Below, in pieces: positions 46,801-54,655 of a stretch of 55,961 nt of DNA (positions are counted from its first letter, which is position 1; each line of letters starts with the position of its first letter). The translations under genes were made by a program, and so were the position numbers. The stretch is from positions 1 to 55,961 of the forward strand of contig DVDV01000293.1 in the NCBI GenBank assembly GCA_015296075.1. Direction: 5' to 3'. Under the pieces are notes generated by a model. It was not told the origin of the DNA and did no database searches. It saw only the letters and a program-made list of their open reading frames with translations. The DNA comes from Leptolyngbyaceae cyanobacterium M33_DOE_097 (GTDB taxonomy: Bacteria > Cyanobacteriota > Cyanobacteriia > Leptolyngbyales > Leptolyngbyaceae).

Positions 46801-47631
46801 GCACTCGTAATTCACACCTATGGTGGCATTGGTGGCAACAAAAAAGAACCCGCTGCCGCTACACCCATTTTCTTTGGGCATTTTGCCTATGGCCTCGCAA
46901 CCGTGATTCGCGACCCACTCAGCGATGAGTTAATCTTTGACCTGCGCTATCACCAGGTTTATACCCAAAATACGGACGGGTTGATCGCTGGCACGCTGCA
47001 CTGGTCACGCTACATGGGCGATCGCCAGTTTGGTTGGGTCGGCACCCGCCCAACTTGTGACATTTTGATTAAGTTGGATGCCTTTACCAATAGCTACAGC
47101 TTAGATGGCACACTGCTTTCTCCCTTGACGTTGATGTTGTCGCAACTACAGGTGATGACGGCTCGCTACCGGATTGGCGACGGCACAGGCGGCACCTACG
47201 TTGGGCCTGCGAATAACTGCTCGCAAGACTCAAACCAAGCCCTGTTTGCCAGTCTGCACAGCACCAATCGATATCTGACGAATAATCCTCAACTCAAACA
47301 ACGCTTGATCAACGAAGACCCGAACCAGGCACGCCGCTTTGCCGATCTTGAAGACCTGGCAAACGAGTTAGAGCGAGAACTTCAGCCGCTGGGTGGGCCT
47401 CGTTCTGATTGGGAGAAGAACGAATATAATTTGGGCAGCACCTTGGAAGATCAGCCACTGCGTAACTTGCTCACTGGGTTAGGAAGCTGGCGCACGATGC
47501 TTCCCCGGTTGGCGAGTGATACCATTGTGCGGATCTTCCTAAAGCACGGTGCGACGGTTTGGGTGCTTCGCACCAACCAAATCGGGGGTTACGATCCTGA
47601 CATTGAGCCGATCGCCCCAATGACACTATGA
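43855..47631 (+). CDS. Membrane protein with alpha/beta-hydrolase domain and C-terminal permuted-papain-like module
   Basis: A 1258-residue, three-part protein of no named family known to me. Residues 30-175 hold four or five membrane helices; 190-285 are soluble; 290-360 hold two more helices. Residues about 388-645 are an alpha/beta-hydrolase: strand IVYLDGIGQSG, nucleophile elbow GYSGGG (Ser519), candidate acid Asp569 (GEKDS) and His610 (GPVGHQ). Residues about 660-1258 form a module shared with the protein at 49122: NQPGYYPIA, APWMGRLILP, EGDRALVIHTYGG, GHFAYGLATVI (His1009), RYRIGDG and NCSQDSNQAL (Cys1122). The Gly-Asp, His, then Cys order suggests a circularly permuted papain-like fold. 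First gene of a three-gene operon; nine bases precede the next. Confidence 0.75.
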   Translation: MPSSAIDQFWYAIGWVLALNREAFRQIANFPSASWIALALVLLAGLSLAIGQSVILFINRVKPWRFFFSLLLNAFLFLFGFLFLALSTWLICLLPWSVYVPFPKLITVLGLGYAPLLFSFLGALPYFGVPILSLLSVWNLLAIIVGFAAIANIGAGFAFGYIAFGWFVKYFLENTIGQPIARFSKTLSERIAGVDLADSRAELRERLQAGVQPAQPIGVAYQGGLPEVRQLMQASGRSAPEAAHAVAQNLQSTLSSRETIQSEGSLALAPTQSDDLLAWFNEQTNRIPQLLKLVASLLIMAVVFVMILALMHPIRTWIFGWYTTLPNLLQLVFDLVWIGVVAIVFAGVLAPLESLGWWAGWYGEDIDTSAAIAPPPEEQIIAADDETERYIVYLDGIGQSGSEYTPDVEDFLTALEPALPKGTKLIRGLMMYSVLNKPLNQDRPLAWLWKTADKMRWSNPAALLGIMVNLRNVIIVAVSSDKRYGPIYNQGIAQVIFDGLIQHGYQPGSGVPITLIGYSGGGEMSVAAGPYLRRSTGAPIEVISLGGVMSANNNLLKLEHLYHIIGEKDSVEKLGPIMFIRRWKLFLLSYWNRAKRKGKITIMSAGPVGHQVPGGYMDPKAVLPNGKTNLQHTIEIILSILSGAALRADHSIPRKKSNYALYQAAAFNQPGYYPIAQSVDPANYRAIAPWMGRLILPKPEERLQVKGVWFEVYHAPEPYQHLVGQVVRLRWSTHPLVQKLVKAVTKDVHFSVDAEYSSQFGGSVHPDRINHWRQVGPLESLAGSRPVDDMVVMLDGQVDIQEMTDERSQNTAQRSSTTIYIAITPIQITGRFCALVKFLQPIAGSDQFRVVHYNRASRQFDGPEETVRLPAVILAEAYGSYPSTTRDLEKSPFNETGWYIYGAQDAQGTFVVQALGPRALFRLQPQTVIFGKKAAYTYIRKQAWADAAAHKGEIASVLCIPASEDSTDAIQSAIQSWKEGDRALVIHTYGGIGGNKKEPAAATPIFFGHFAYGLATVIRDPLSDELIFDLRYHQVYTQNTDGLIAGTLHWSRYMGDRQFGWVGTRPTCDILIKLDAFTNSYSLDGTLLSPLTLMLSQLQVMTARYRIGDGTGGTYVGPANNCSQDSNQALFASLHSTNRYLTNNPQLKQRLINEDPNQARRFADLEDLANELERELQPLGGPRSDWEKNEYNLGSTLEDQPLRNLLTGLGSWRTMLPRLASDTIVRIFLKHGATVWVLRTNQIGGYDPDIEPIAPMTL

Positions 47632-47640
47632 GGCAGGCAA

Positions 47641-49077
47641 ATGGGTCGTTTTACCCGATTCAGTCCAAAAGTTGTAGGTGAGAGAAGTTTAGTAGCTCTG
47701 GTGGTGACTGTCTTTGTCTCTAGCTGTTTTGCGCGATCGCCCCAAACCTCCTCCAATTCCAGTGACCCCGAACGAGCTGCTGCAAATCCTCCCACTAATC
47801 GCGCTTCGACGCTAGCTCAAGCCCCCAGACCTGCTAATGCGGCAGCCTGTGAACGAGAGTTGCGATCGCGCCTGACGCAAGAATTTGGGTCGCAGCTAGA
47901 AATCACCGTCAATTCTGCTGAAATCTACTTTACCTCCAACGCCGAACAAGGCATTCGCGGCACAGCCACCGTTATCTTTCAAAGTGATAATCGGGCAGCC
48001 GATTACCGTTACGACTGCACCGTAAACCTTCGCACAGGCACCGTCTCTCAACTCACCTATCAACGCATCAATCAAACCTCGCCCACTCCAACTCCCGGTG
48101 GGTCAAGTGTAGCCATTTGCGAACGAACATTGCGCGATCGCATCACTCAATCAACAGGTGAGCCGGTCATCGTAACCATCAATTCCGCTAATCCTTACTT
48201 CATCTCAAATGCCGAAGAAGGGGTGCGGGGAACGGCAACGGCTCGGTTTTCAGAGACAAACCGCTCGACCAACTATCGCTATGATTGCGCGGTCAACATT
48301 CGCACCGGACAGGTGACGCAACTTACCTACGAACCGACTACTTCGCCACCTGTTTCGAGTACGGCTATCTGCGAACGAACTTTGCGAGAGCGACTGGCTC
48401 AAGAAACAGGCAGTAGTAGCAATGTCACCATCACCTCAGCCAATCCCTACTTTATCTCAAGCACTGAAGAAGGGGTGCGAGGTACAGCAAACGCCAGAGT
48501 TGTGAATACAAACCGTTTGATCAACTATCGTTATGATTGTGTTGTTAACATTCGTGATCGGCAAGTGACCCGCTTCACCTATCAACGAGTTACCCCACCC
48601 AGCCCACCACCTGTTGTTTCCAGCCGTGCAATTTGTGAGAGGGAGCTACAAAAGCGAATTGCCCAGCAAACTAATGGGCGGGTCGATGTAAAATTGACTT
48701 CAGCGAACACCTACTTTATCTCAAGCACTGAAGAAGAAGTGCGGGGCACTGCAACCGCTCGCTTTCAAAACACCAATCGTTCAGCGAACTATCGCTTTGA
48801 CTGTGCCGTTAATCTTCGAACGGGGCAGGTCACTCAATTCACCTATCGGCGTACGGATCCACCTGTTACAACGCCTCAAACAGCCTATAACCGTGGCTAT
48901 GCTCGCGGGCGGCAAGATGCGTTAAATAATCGACCTTACAACCCCTTCCAGGGAGTTTCTGACAACGGTTGGCAAAACAATGCTGAGCTATCTCGTGCCT
49001 ACACCAGAGGCTATGCTGATGGCTTTCAGTCTGTTTCTCGGCCTGAACCAGAACCTCCTGTGAATGGGGCTTGGTAG
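47641..49077 (+). CDS. Predicted lipoprotein with four tandem two-cysteine repeats
   Basis: 478 residues. An N-terminal hydrophobic stretch ends in VSSC (Cys29), a plausible lipobox, so it is probably a lipoprotein. After a Ser/Pro/Ala-rich linker come four about 72-residue repeats (about residues 69-140, 159-230, 243-314, 331-402). Each starts with CERxLRxR, contains YFxS(N/S)xEExVRGTA and ends with YRYDCxVNxRTGxVTxxTY. The two cysteines (70/126, 160/216, 244/300, 332/388) are always 56 apart, consistent with one disulfide per repeat. The C-terminus carries two GYxxGxxDA/F-type segments. No family recognised. It begins nine bases after the previous gene. Confidence 0.75.
   Translation: MGRFTRFSPKVVGERSLVALVVTVFVSSCFARSPQTSSNSSDPERAAANPPTNRASTLAQAPRPANAAACERELRSRLTQEFGSQLEITVNSAEIYFTSNAEQGIRGTATVIFQSDNRAADYRYDCTVNLRTGTVSQLTYQRINQTSPTPTPGGSSVAICERTLRDRITQSTGEPVIVTINSANPYFISNAEEGVRGTATARFSETNRSTNYRYDCAVNIRTGQVTQLTYEPTTSPPVSSTAICERTLRERLAQETGSSSNVTITSANPYFISSTEEGVRGTANARVVNTNRLINYRYDCVVNIRDRQVTRFTYQRVTPPSPPPVVSSRAICERELQKRIAQQTNGRVDVKLTSANTYFISSTEEEVRGTATARFQNTNRSANYRFDCAVNLRTGQVTQFTYRRTDPPVTTPQTAYNRGYARGRQDALNNRPYNPFQGVSDNGWQNNAELSRAYTRGYADGFQSVSRPEPEPPVNGAW
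47845..48846 (+). repeat. Four tandem repeats in the lipoprotein gene
   Basis: Units at 47845-48060, 48115-48330, 48367-48582 and 48631-48846, separated by Pro/Ser/Thr linkers of 12-18 codons. Units 2-4 resemble each other more than unit 1, for example AICERTLR in both 2 and 3. They look like an expanded domain array. Confidence 0.8.
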
Positions 49078-49121
49078 AAGATTGAGAATTTCAACGAAAT
49101 GGCTCCTTAATCGTCAATCCA

Positions 49122-51740
49122 ATGAACGTGCTCAAACAAAACGGGTTCAGAACGGTACGCGATCGCCTGCGACACCTCCGCTGGTTACTGCTAGTCTTGC
49201 TAGGTGCGATCGCCTCAGTGTTACTGGTTACACCACGCTTACCAGCCGCCCCCTCTAGCTTGCCACCCTCTCAGTATGCCTCCACGATCCAAGCGCCGTT
49301 TAATCAACCTAGCTACTACGCGATCGCGGCAACGCCCCCTGCTGCCACTTATAAACCTGTTGCACCTTGGGTTGGCCGCTTAATTTTGCCAACCGTTGAG
49401 CAATATCAGCAGACTCAAAGCCAGACCAAAGAGACTGATTGGGCCTGGTTTGAGGTTTATGTCGCCCCACCTGAAGCCAAGCAACTGATTGGGCAAACAG
49501 TGCGTTTAGCATGGCAACAAGAACCCGCCATTCAAGCCTATGTAAAGGTAGCCTCGCGCGATGTCACATTCGTACCTTCGGCAGAGCAGGCGTTTCAAAA
49601 TGGTGTGATTAATCCGATTCGACTGAACGGACGCACCCAAGTCGGGCCGTTACAATCCCTGGCTGGGGGGCACCCCTACGATGACGTGACGGTTGCGCTC
49701 AAGGGCAAAGTCAAGCTAGAAATGGCAGCCACCTCACCCACCGCTCCAACAACCACGGCTCAGACCTCAACCGTGTTGCGGGTACAACGCGAGCCAATTC
49801 AGGAAACAGGGCAGTACTCTGCTCTCGTCAAGCTGATAGAACCCGTCTCACCAAAAGACCCCAAAGAGTTGCCACCAAGCTGTCCAGGCGAGGCACCCTG
49901 TTCTAGCGATCGCTTTCGGGTGCAGCACTACAACCCAACGACACGCCAGTTTGACGGAGTGCAAGAAGTTATTCGCATTCCTCAACAGCCCGCCGATAAG
50001 GATGGCATCTTTAACACCTCCACCCGCAATTTAGAAAAGGCGATCGCTGGGTCGGCAGGTTGGTACATTTATGGCGCAAAGGATCAAACAGGCTTGTTTA
50101 CAGTGCAGGCAATGAAGCCACGCGCCCTGTTTCAAATCGACCCCCAACGAGTCATTCTCGACTTCAAGCAGGGACTACGATTCATCGACTTTGACAACTG
50201 GAAGGATGTTGAATCCCGTAAAGGTGAAATTCAAACGACTTTGATTGATACAACCAGTGACACCTCGAATGCCGTGCGATCGAACTGGAAGACTGGAAGC
50301 TGGTTTCTAGTCATTCATAACTACGGTGGACGTGGGGGAACGCATCCTAAGCATGAGTCGTTTGTGGCAGGCACCTATGCTGGGCACTTCTCGTTTGGTG
50401 TTGGCGCAGTCATCAACGACCCATTTACGAATGAGCCTGTTTTTGACTACGACTATTTTCAGGTCTACGGCAATGGAGGCGATGGTACCCTTTCGGGAGG
50501 GCAATCTTGGGCAAATTACATGGGGAATTTGCGGCGAGGCTTCATCAGCATGCGCCCGATTTCAGATACTCTGATTCATCTAGATACGCTTACAGAAGAT
50601 CACCAATTTGGTGATACTAAACTCTCTTTCTTTAAAGAGCTAATTGCTGAACTTAGTCTGATTGGTGCCCGCTATCGTATTGGCGATGGCAGCGGTGATT
50701 CGACGATTACCTCTGCGACGTCTTGTGTACAAGATTCAGCTCAGGCATTGTTTCTAACGCTGCGTCGCTTTCAGGAAAAGATTGAGACGAACCCCCAGAT
50801 TCTTGCGTGGATGAAGGCGCATCCAGATGACTCAAATACACAGCGGTTTCGACGCTTAGTAAAGCTCGGCAAAGACCTGGCCGAGCAATTGACCCCCGTT
50901 GGCATCGTTCGTTGGGATTGGGAGCAAAACGCCGAGCAGCTGACGGGCCTCTACAAGAGCAACCAATTTCTGAGTATCGATGACTTTCAACCCAAAAACT
51001 TAATCACCGGGCTGATTAGCTGGCGAACGGCAATGCCCCGTCAAGCCCACGACGAATTTGCCAAGTTGTTTTTGCATCATGGTGCAAAAATCTGGGTTTT
51101 GCGTCCCAATCAAATCGGTGGTACAGATCCTGGTGTTGCGCCTCTAGAACCGACGTTGTTGCTCGGTGCCTGGAAGCTACCACTCACAAGCATACCGCTG
51201 GCTGCCTACCTGGTGATTCGCACGTTTGGCGGGTTTACCTTTCCGACCTCGTTTAGCTGGTTAATCACCTTTTCTATTTTGGCTGCACTTGCCGCGATCG
51301 CCCTTCCGTTTGGCTTTGCGACCCGCTTCTTTCACTGGAAACCGCAACACCCCTGGCATCGTCAACTGGGAACTCTTTTGCGGCTTTTCTTTGTACCCGC
51401 ATTGCTACAAGAATATCTCTTTCGCATTCTTTTGATTCCCTATCCGGTTGTCTGGTTACCTGCGTTAACCTGGTGGGCTTGGGCATTGCTAGCATTAGGT
51501 TTATTTGTCGGCTTTCAATGGTTATATGCGCGTTGGAGGTTAACGGCCTGGTATCAGAGCGTCTCTTCTGAAACGTTCTTAACGCTAATGACCCTGTTGG
51601 GTTTTGCTTGCACGCTGACCTATCGCCTGACGGCTTCTCTGGCAACGATTACCGTGCTTCACTGGCTAGCGATCTCAGCCTGGTGGTTACTTTTGGGTGG
51701 TAAACAACAGTCTCATTGGGCTAAAACCAAATCAGTTTAG
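49122..51740 (+). CDS. Paralogous module protein with degenerate CPBP (CAAX-protease-like) membrane domain
   Basis: 872 residues. An N-terminal helix (WLLLVLLGAIASVLLV) is a signal or anchor. Residues about 54-672 are the same module as the C-terminal part of the protein at 43855: NQPSYYAIA, APWVGRLILP, GSWFLVIHNYGG, GHFSFGVGAVI (His422), RYRIGDG and SCVQDSAQAL (Cys535), ending NQIGGTDPGVAPL. Residues about 690-860 hold several membrane helices. ALLQEYLFRILLIP resembles the EExxxR motif of CPBP intramembrane proteases with Gln for the first Glu, and VLHWLAISAWWLLLGG matches the late His-containing helix. Loss of one key Glu may mean it is not proteolytic. Last gene of the operon, 44 bases after the lipoprotein. 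Confidence 0.7.
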   Translation: MNVLKQNGFRTVRDRLRHLRWLLLVLLGAIASVLLVTPRLPAAPSSLPPSQYASTIQAPFNQPSYYAIAATPPAATYKPVAPWVGRLILPTVEQYQQTQSQTKETDWAWFEVYVAPPEAKQLIGQTVRLAWQQEPAIQAYVKVASRDVTFVPSAEQAFQNGVINPIRLNGRTQVGPLQSLAGGHPYDDVTVALKGKVKLEMAATSPTAPTTTAQTSTVLRVQREPIQETGQYSALVKLIEPVSPKDPKELPPSCPGEAPCSSDRFRVQHYNPTTRQFDGVQEVIRIPQQPADKDGIFNTSTRNLEKAIAGSAGWYIYGAKDQTGLFTVQAMKPRALFQIDPQRVILDFKQGLRFIDFDNWKDVESRKGEIQTTLIDTTSDTSNAVRSNWKTGSWFLVIHNYGGRGGTHPKHESFVAGTYAGHFSFGVGAVINDPFTNEPVFDYDYFQVYGNGGDGTLSGGQSWANYMGNLRRGFISMRPISDTLIHLDTLTEDHQFGDTKLSFFKELIAELSLIGARYRIGDGSGDSTITSATSCVQDSAQALFLTLRRFQEKIETNPQILAWMKAHPDDSNTQRFRRLVKLGKDLAEQLTPVGIVRWDWEQNAEQLTGLYKSNQFLSIDDFQPKNLITGLISWRTAMPRQAHDEFAKLFLHHGAKIWVLRPNQIGGTDPGVAPLEPTLLLGAWKLPLTSIPLAAYLVIRTFGGFTFPTSFSWLITFSILAALAAIALPFGFATRFFHWKPQHPWHRQLGTLLRLFFVPALLQEYLFRILLIPYPVVWLPALTWWAWALLALGLFVGFQWLYARWRLTAWYQSVSSETFLTLMTLLGFACTLTYRLTASLATITVLHWLAISAWWLLLGGKQQSHWAKTKSV

Positions 51741-51845
51741 AGATTGCAAACAAATAAAATTCCAGTTGTGGAATCGTCTGTGGTAGGGGTTTGACAATGC
51801 GAAACTCCTTCACAAAAATTGCATCTTATCCAACCCATAATTCAA

Positions 51846-51891
51846 AGAGCCACTAGCAATCAATATCTGATCATCCAATGGCTCTCTTTTT
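51846..51891 (+). terminator. Probable terminator of the three-gene operon
   Basis: AGAGCCA (51846-51852) pairs with TGGCTCT (51879-51885), followed by CTTTTT. The loop of 26 bases is long, so strength is uncertain. It lies 105 bases after the stop codon. Confidence 0.55.
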
Positions 51892-51931
51892 ACGATTGAT
51901 GAGTAACCTGTTACCAAAAATCACTCACGTT

Positions 51932-52510
51932 CTAAATCGTCAAGTTCTTCAATTTAAATGAGTTGATAATTGTTGACACACCACCTACCAGAGCAAAAAT
52001 GCCTAGCGTAATGGGCAACGCGATCGCGGCAGATAAAGGATTAAACAGCAACCAGAAACCAATCAACAGGTTGACAACCCCAATCGCGATTGATCCCCAG
52101 CCATCTTCCTTGATGCCACGAATAATCCCCACGACCCCCATCACAATACTGCCAACACCCAGCAGGGTCACTAGAAATGCACCTGTCGCAACTGTACTAA
52201 TTAACGGATGCCTGAGTACCAGAATGCCAGAAAGTACCCCAAGCACACCCAGGGCTAAATGCCATCCCCATTGACCGCTATCAGTAAACAGACGAACAAA
52301 ATCCATCACACCACTGACTAGCCAATAAGCACCCAAAAAGACGACTAAACTGACTGCCGTTGCAGCCGGATTGGTTAGTAGTAGAAACCCTAAAATAATA
52401 GCTGCAATCCCCTGGATTAGAAAAATCCACCAATACTCTGATAAGCGTCTCAAAGCATTACGTGAAGCAATTGACATTTCTGTTTGATCATCTACATCAT
52501 ATCGAGACAT
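51932..52510 (-). CDS. HdeD family membrane protein
   Basis: A 192-residue protein starting at ATG 52510 (MSRYDVDDQ), with GAGGG about eight bases upstream; the longer frame has no such site. Six membrane helices in three related pairs (for example IQGIAAIILGFLLLTNP, LALGVLGVLSGILVLRHP, IAIGVVNLLIGFWLLFNP), the DUF308/HdeD repeat pattern with a conserved NP or HP after the first helix of each pair. In E. coli HdeD contributes to acid resistance; the role here is unknown. Convergent with the operon upstream. Confidence 0.88.
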   Translation of the reverse strand: MSRYDVDDQTEMSIASRNALRRLSEYWWIFLIQGIAAIILGFLLLTNPAATAVSLVVFLGAYWLVSGVMDFVRLFTDSGQWGWHLALGVLGVLSGILVLRHPLISTVATGAFLVTLLGVGSIVMGVVGIIRGIKEDGWGSIAIGVVNLLIGFWLLFNPLSAAIALPITLGIFALVGGVSTIINSFKLKNLTI

Positions 52511-53107
52511 AGTATTTCCCTCTGTAGTAATACTATCTGAACTCGTAATCAATAGGTTAATCTTAATGGCATTAAGTGGCAGACTCCACTTGTTGAGATA
52601 TGGGTTTCACAGTTTGTAATGCAAGTTGAATTCTTTATTCTGCGAATCTGCTTTAGGGAATCTATCTTACAAGTTATTTTTGCAACAAAATTAGTAAAGT
52701 GTATCACCCTTAACCAGCATCATTTCCTCGTTAGATTGACCTTATATGCGCTCCAAGAAAGCATTTTAGAATAATTCTATAAATCATCCTGTCTTTTAAT
52801 TTTTGTTGCTACTTACCTAATTCATAGATTGTCCTTATTTATTTAGTTCTTATTTGTCAAAAGTCTTGTAAAGCTAACAACCGTGCAAATTAGCGCATTG
52901 TTTTTTTGTAATGACATTAGAATAAACCTATTCCAATCAACTATCGCGATCGCTCGTGCAACATTCTCTGTAGCTGCCTGAGTAGCAACGCCTTTCCCGA
53001 ACTCAGCTGGAACAAAAATTACGCAGATACAAGTAACCAAACTTGATTAACTTAAGGCTACGGTGTCACCAATCCCGTTCTTTTGTAAGCCATTGGGAGC
53101 TATTTAA
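52511..53107. other. AT-rich intergenic region, no gene recognised
   Basis: 597 bases between the divergent HdeD-like and DUF4203-like genes. A 65-codon frame on the minus strand at 52843-53040 has no ribosome site, signal or family feature and is probably spurious. No RNA gene or clear hairpin seen. Confidence 0.4.
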
Positions 53108-53755
53108 ATGCTACTTCAAACAATCTTCTTAGCTCTCTTTTCTGGAGCTTTTGGAATTCTGCTTTGCTTTGGAGGCTACCGCTTCTTTACCGTGATGCTG
53201 CCCATTTGGGCATTTTTTGGTGGCTTATGGTTAGGGGCAAAGGGCGTCTTTATTTTGCTGGGAGGCGGCTTTTTAGGCACCGCAACAGGCTTAACAGTTG
53301 GCCTTGTTTTAGGTATTTTAATGGCGATTTTTTCGTGGCAATTCTACGTCTTTGGGCTTTCTCTGGTAGGAGCCATCATTGGAGCCTGGTTAGGGTCTGG
53401 CCTTATGTCTTACCTAGGGTATGAGACTGGCATCGTTCATGCCTTTGTAGCTCTAGCCTGCGCGATCGCGCTTGGTATCCTAACTTACACCCAGCACTGG
53501 CAAGATGAATTGATCACGGGCCTATCTGCGATCGCAGGAGCAAACTCAATTGTGCTGGCTATTCTGCTACTTCTAGGTCGGGTTTCAATTACGGGGGTGC
53601 AGGGTGCGGGTAGTGCGGTCAGTCCAATTTTGCGAGACTCACCAGGCTGGTTGTTTCTTTGGTTAGGCGTCGCGATCGCGGGCATCATCGTTCAACGTCG
53701 TACCTTCCGCGCTGTGACCTTTTCAAACAAAGAATTCTTTAAATACTGGAGCTAA
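53108..53755 (+). CDS. DUF4203-like multispan membrane protein
   Basis: A 215-residue protein with seven predicted membrane helices, rich in Gly (GGGFLGTATGLTVGLVLGILMA, LVGAIIGAWLGSGLMSYLG), in line with DUF4203/TMEM198-type proteins. GGGAG lies nine bases before the ATG. Function unknown. The next gene, a zinc peptidase, starts eight bases after the stop, so they are cotranscribed. Confidence 0.7.
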   Translation: MLLQTIFLALFSGAFGILLCFGGYRFFTVMLPIWAFFGGLWLGAKGVFILLGGGFLGTATGLTVGLVLGILMAIFSWQFYVFGLSLVGAIIGAWLGSGLMSYLGYETGIVHAFVALACAIALGILTYTQHWQDELITGLSAIAGANSIVLAILLLLGRVSITGVQGAGSAVSPILRDSPGWLFLWLGVAIAGIIVQRRTFRAVTFSNKEFFKYWS

Positions 53756-53763
53756 ATTCGATC

Positions 53764-54459
53764 ATGTTTTTCATCGATCCATACTACTTATTGTTCATCG
53801 CGATTCCAGCTCTGGTTATCTCGGCTTTTACACAAATGTACTTAAAGAGTACCTTCGCAAAATGGAGCCGAGTTCCGAATACAGAAGGGATGACAGGCAT
53901 GGAGGTTGCCAATACTCTCTTTTCTCGCACATCGCTGAACCCCATTCCTTTAGAACGCGCGGGGGGCAATTTGACTGACCACTACGACCCAGGTGCAAAT
54001 GTGGTGCGCTTGTCTGACCCGATCGCGACTCAGCCATCCATTGCTGCTATGGCTGTTGCGGCTCATGAGTTAGGTCATGTTCAACAATATCAAACGGGTT
54101 CGGGTTTAATTGCTATGCGAAGTGCGCTATTGCCCGCGCTGCAATTCACACCCACCATTTCCTACATCTCCTTCACTTTAGGACTGTTGTTTAACATGGC
54201 CGGCTTAATTTGGGTCGGCATCCTTTTCTTTGGCTTCATGGTTCTGTTTTCGCTGCTCACACTCCCCGTTGAGTTTGATGCGAGTCGTCGCGGACTCACC
54301 CTGCTTAAACAAGCCGGACTGACCGACACAGCTGAAGAAGTCGCTGGGGCAAGAGCCGTATTGACTGCCGCTGCGCTCACTTACATTGGTGCTGCCATTA
54401 CTTCCGTCCTACAGTTGCTCTACTACGTCAGCCTCGCTCGTCGCAGTGAGCGCTACTAA
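53764..54459 (+). CDS. Zinc metallopeptidase, YugP-type (Zn_peptidase_2)
   Basis: A 231-residue membrane-bound metallopeptidase with HELGH (His101, Glu102, His105; AVAAHELGHVQQYQ) and the family segment ADHYDPG-like LTDHYDPGANVVRLSD before it, as in YugP relatives. The third ligand is likely in VEFDASRRGL. It has one N-terminal and two or three C-terminal membrane helices. Substrates of this family are unknown. Paired with the DUF4203-like gene. Confidence 0.9.
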   Translation: MFFIDPYYLLFIAIPALVISAFTQMYLKSTFAKWSRVPNTEGMTGMEVANTLFSRTSLNPIPLERAGGNLTDHYDPGANVVRLSDPIATQPSIAAMAVAAHELGHVQQYQTGSGLIAMRSALLPALQFTPTISYISFTLGLLFNMAGLIWVGILFFGFMVLFSLLTLPVEFDASRRGLTLLKQAGLTDTAEEVAGARAVLTAAALTYIGAAITSVLQLLYYVSLARRSERY

Positions 54460-54554
54460 TCCCGATCAATTGGTGAATGGGACACATCATCCCCCTGCTT
54501 GCGGCATCCCCCTCTGTAATTGGACTTTAGACCAACTGTAATCTTCCACTATAC

Positions 54555-54590
54555 GTAAGGGCGAACAGCTGTTCGCCCCTCTTAGAGGGG
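54555..54590. repeat. Small dispersed cyanobacterial repeat with overlapping hairpins
   Basis: GGGCGAACAG/CTGTTCGCCC (54559-54578) is a perfect 20-base palindrome, followed by CCCCTC-TTA-GAGGGG (54576-54590), which shares three C with it, so the hairpins exclude each other. GTAAGGGCG recurs at 12981. It could also act as a terminator for the zinc peptidase gene. Confidence 0.6.
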
Positions 54591-54655
54591 CTAGGGAGAT
54601 CAGCGGTAATATGCAACTTCACACCGGATGGGTATCAGGATATTTTATCCTGCTC

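Noticed and set aside
52843-53040. 65-codon minus-strand frame in the AT-rich gap
   Set aside because: No Shine-Dalgarno sequence, no recognisable feature; AT-rich DNA can hold such frames by chance.
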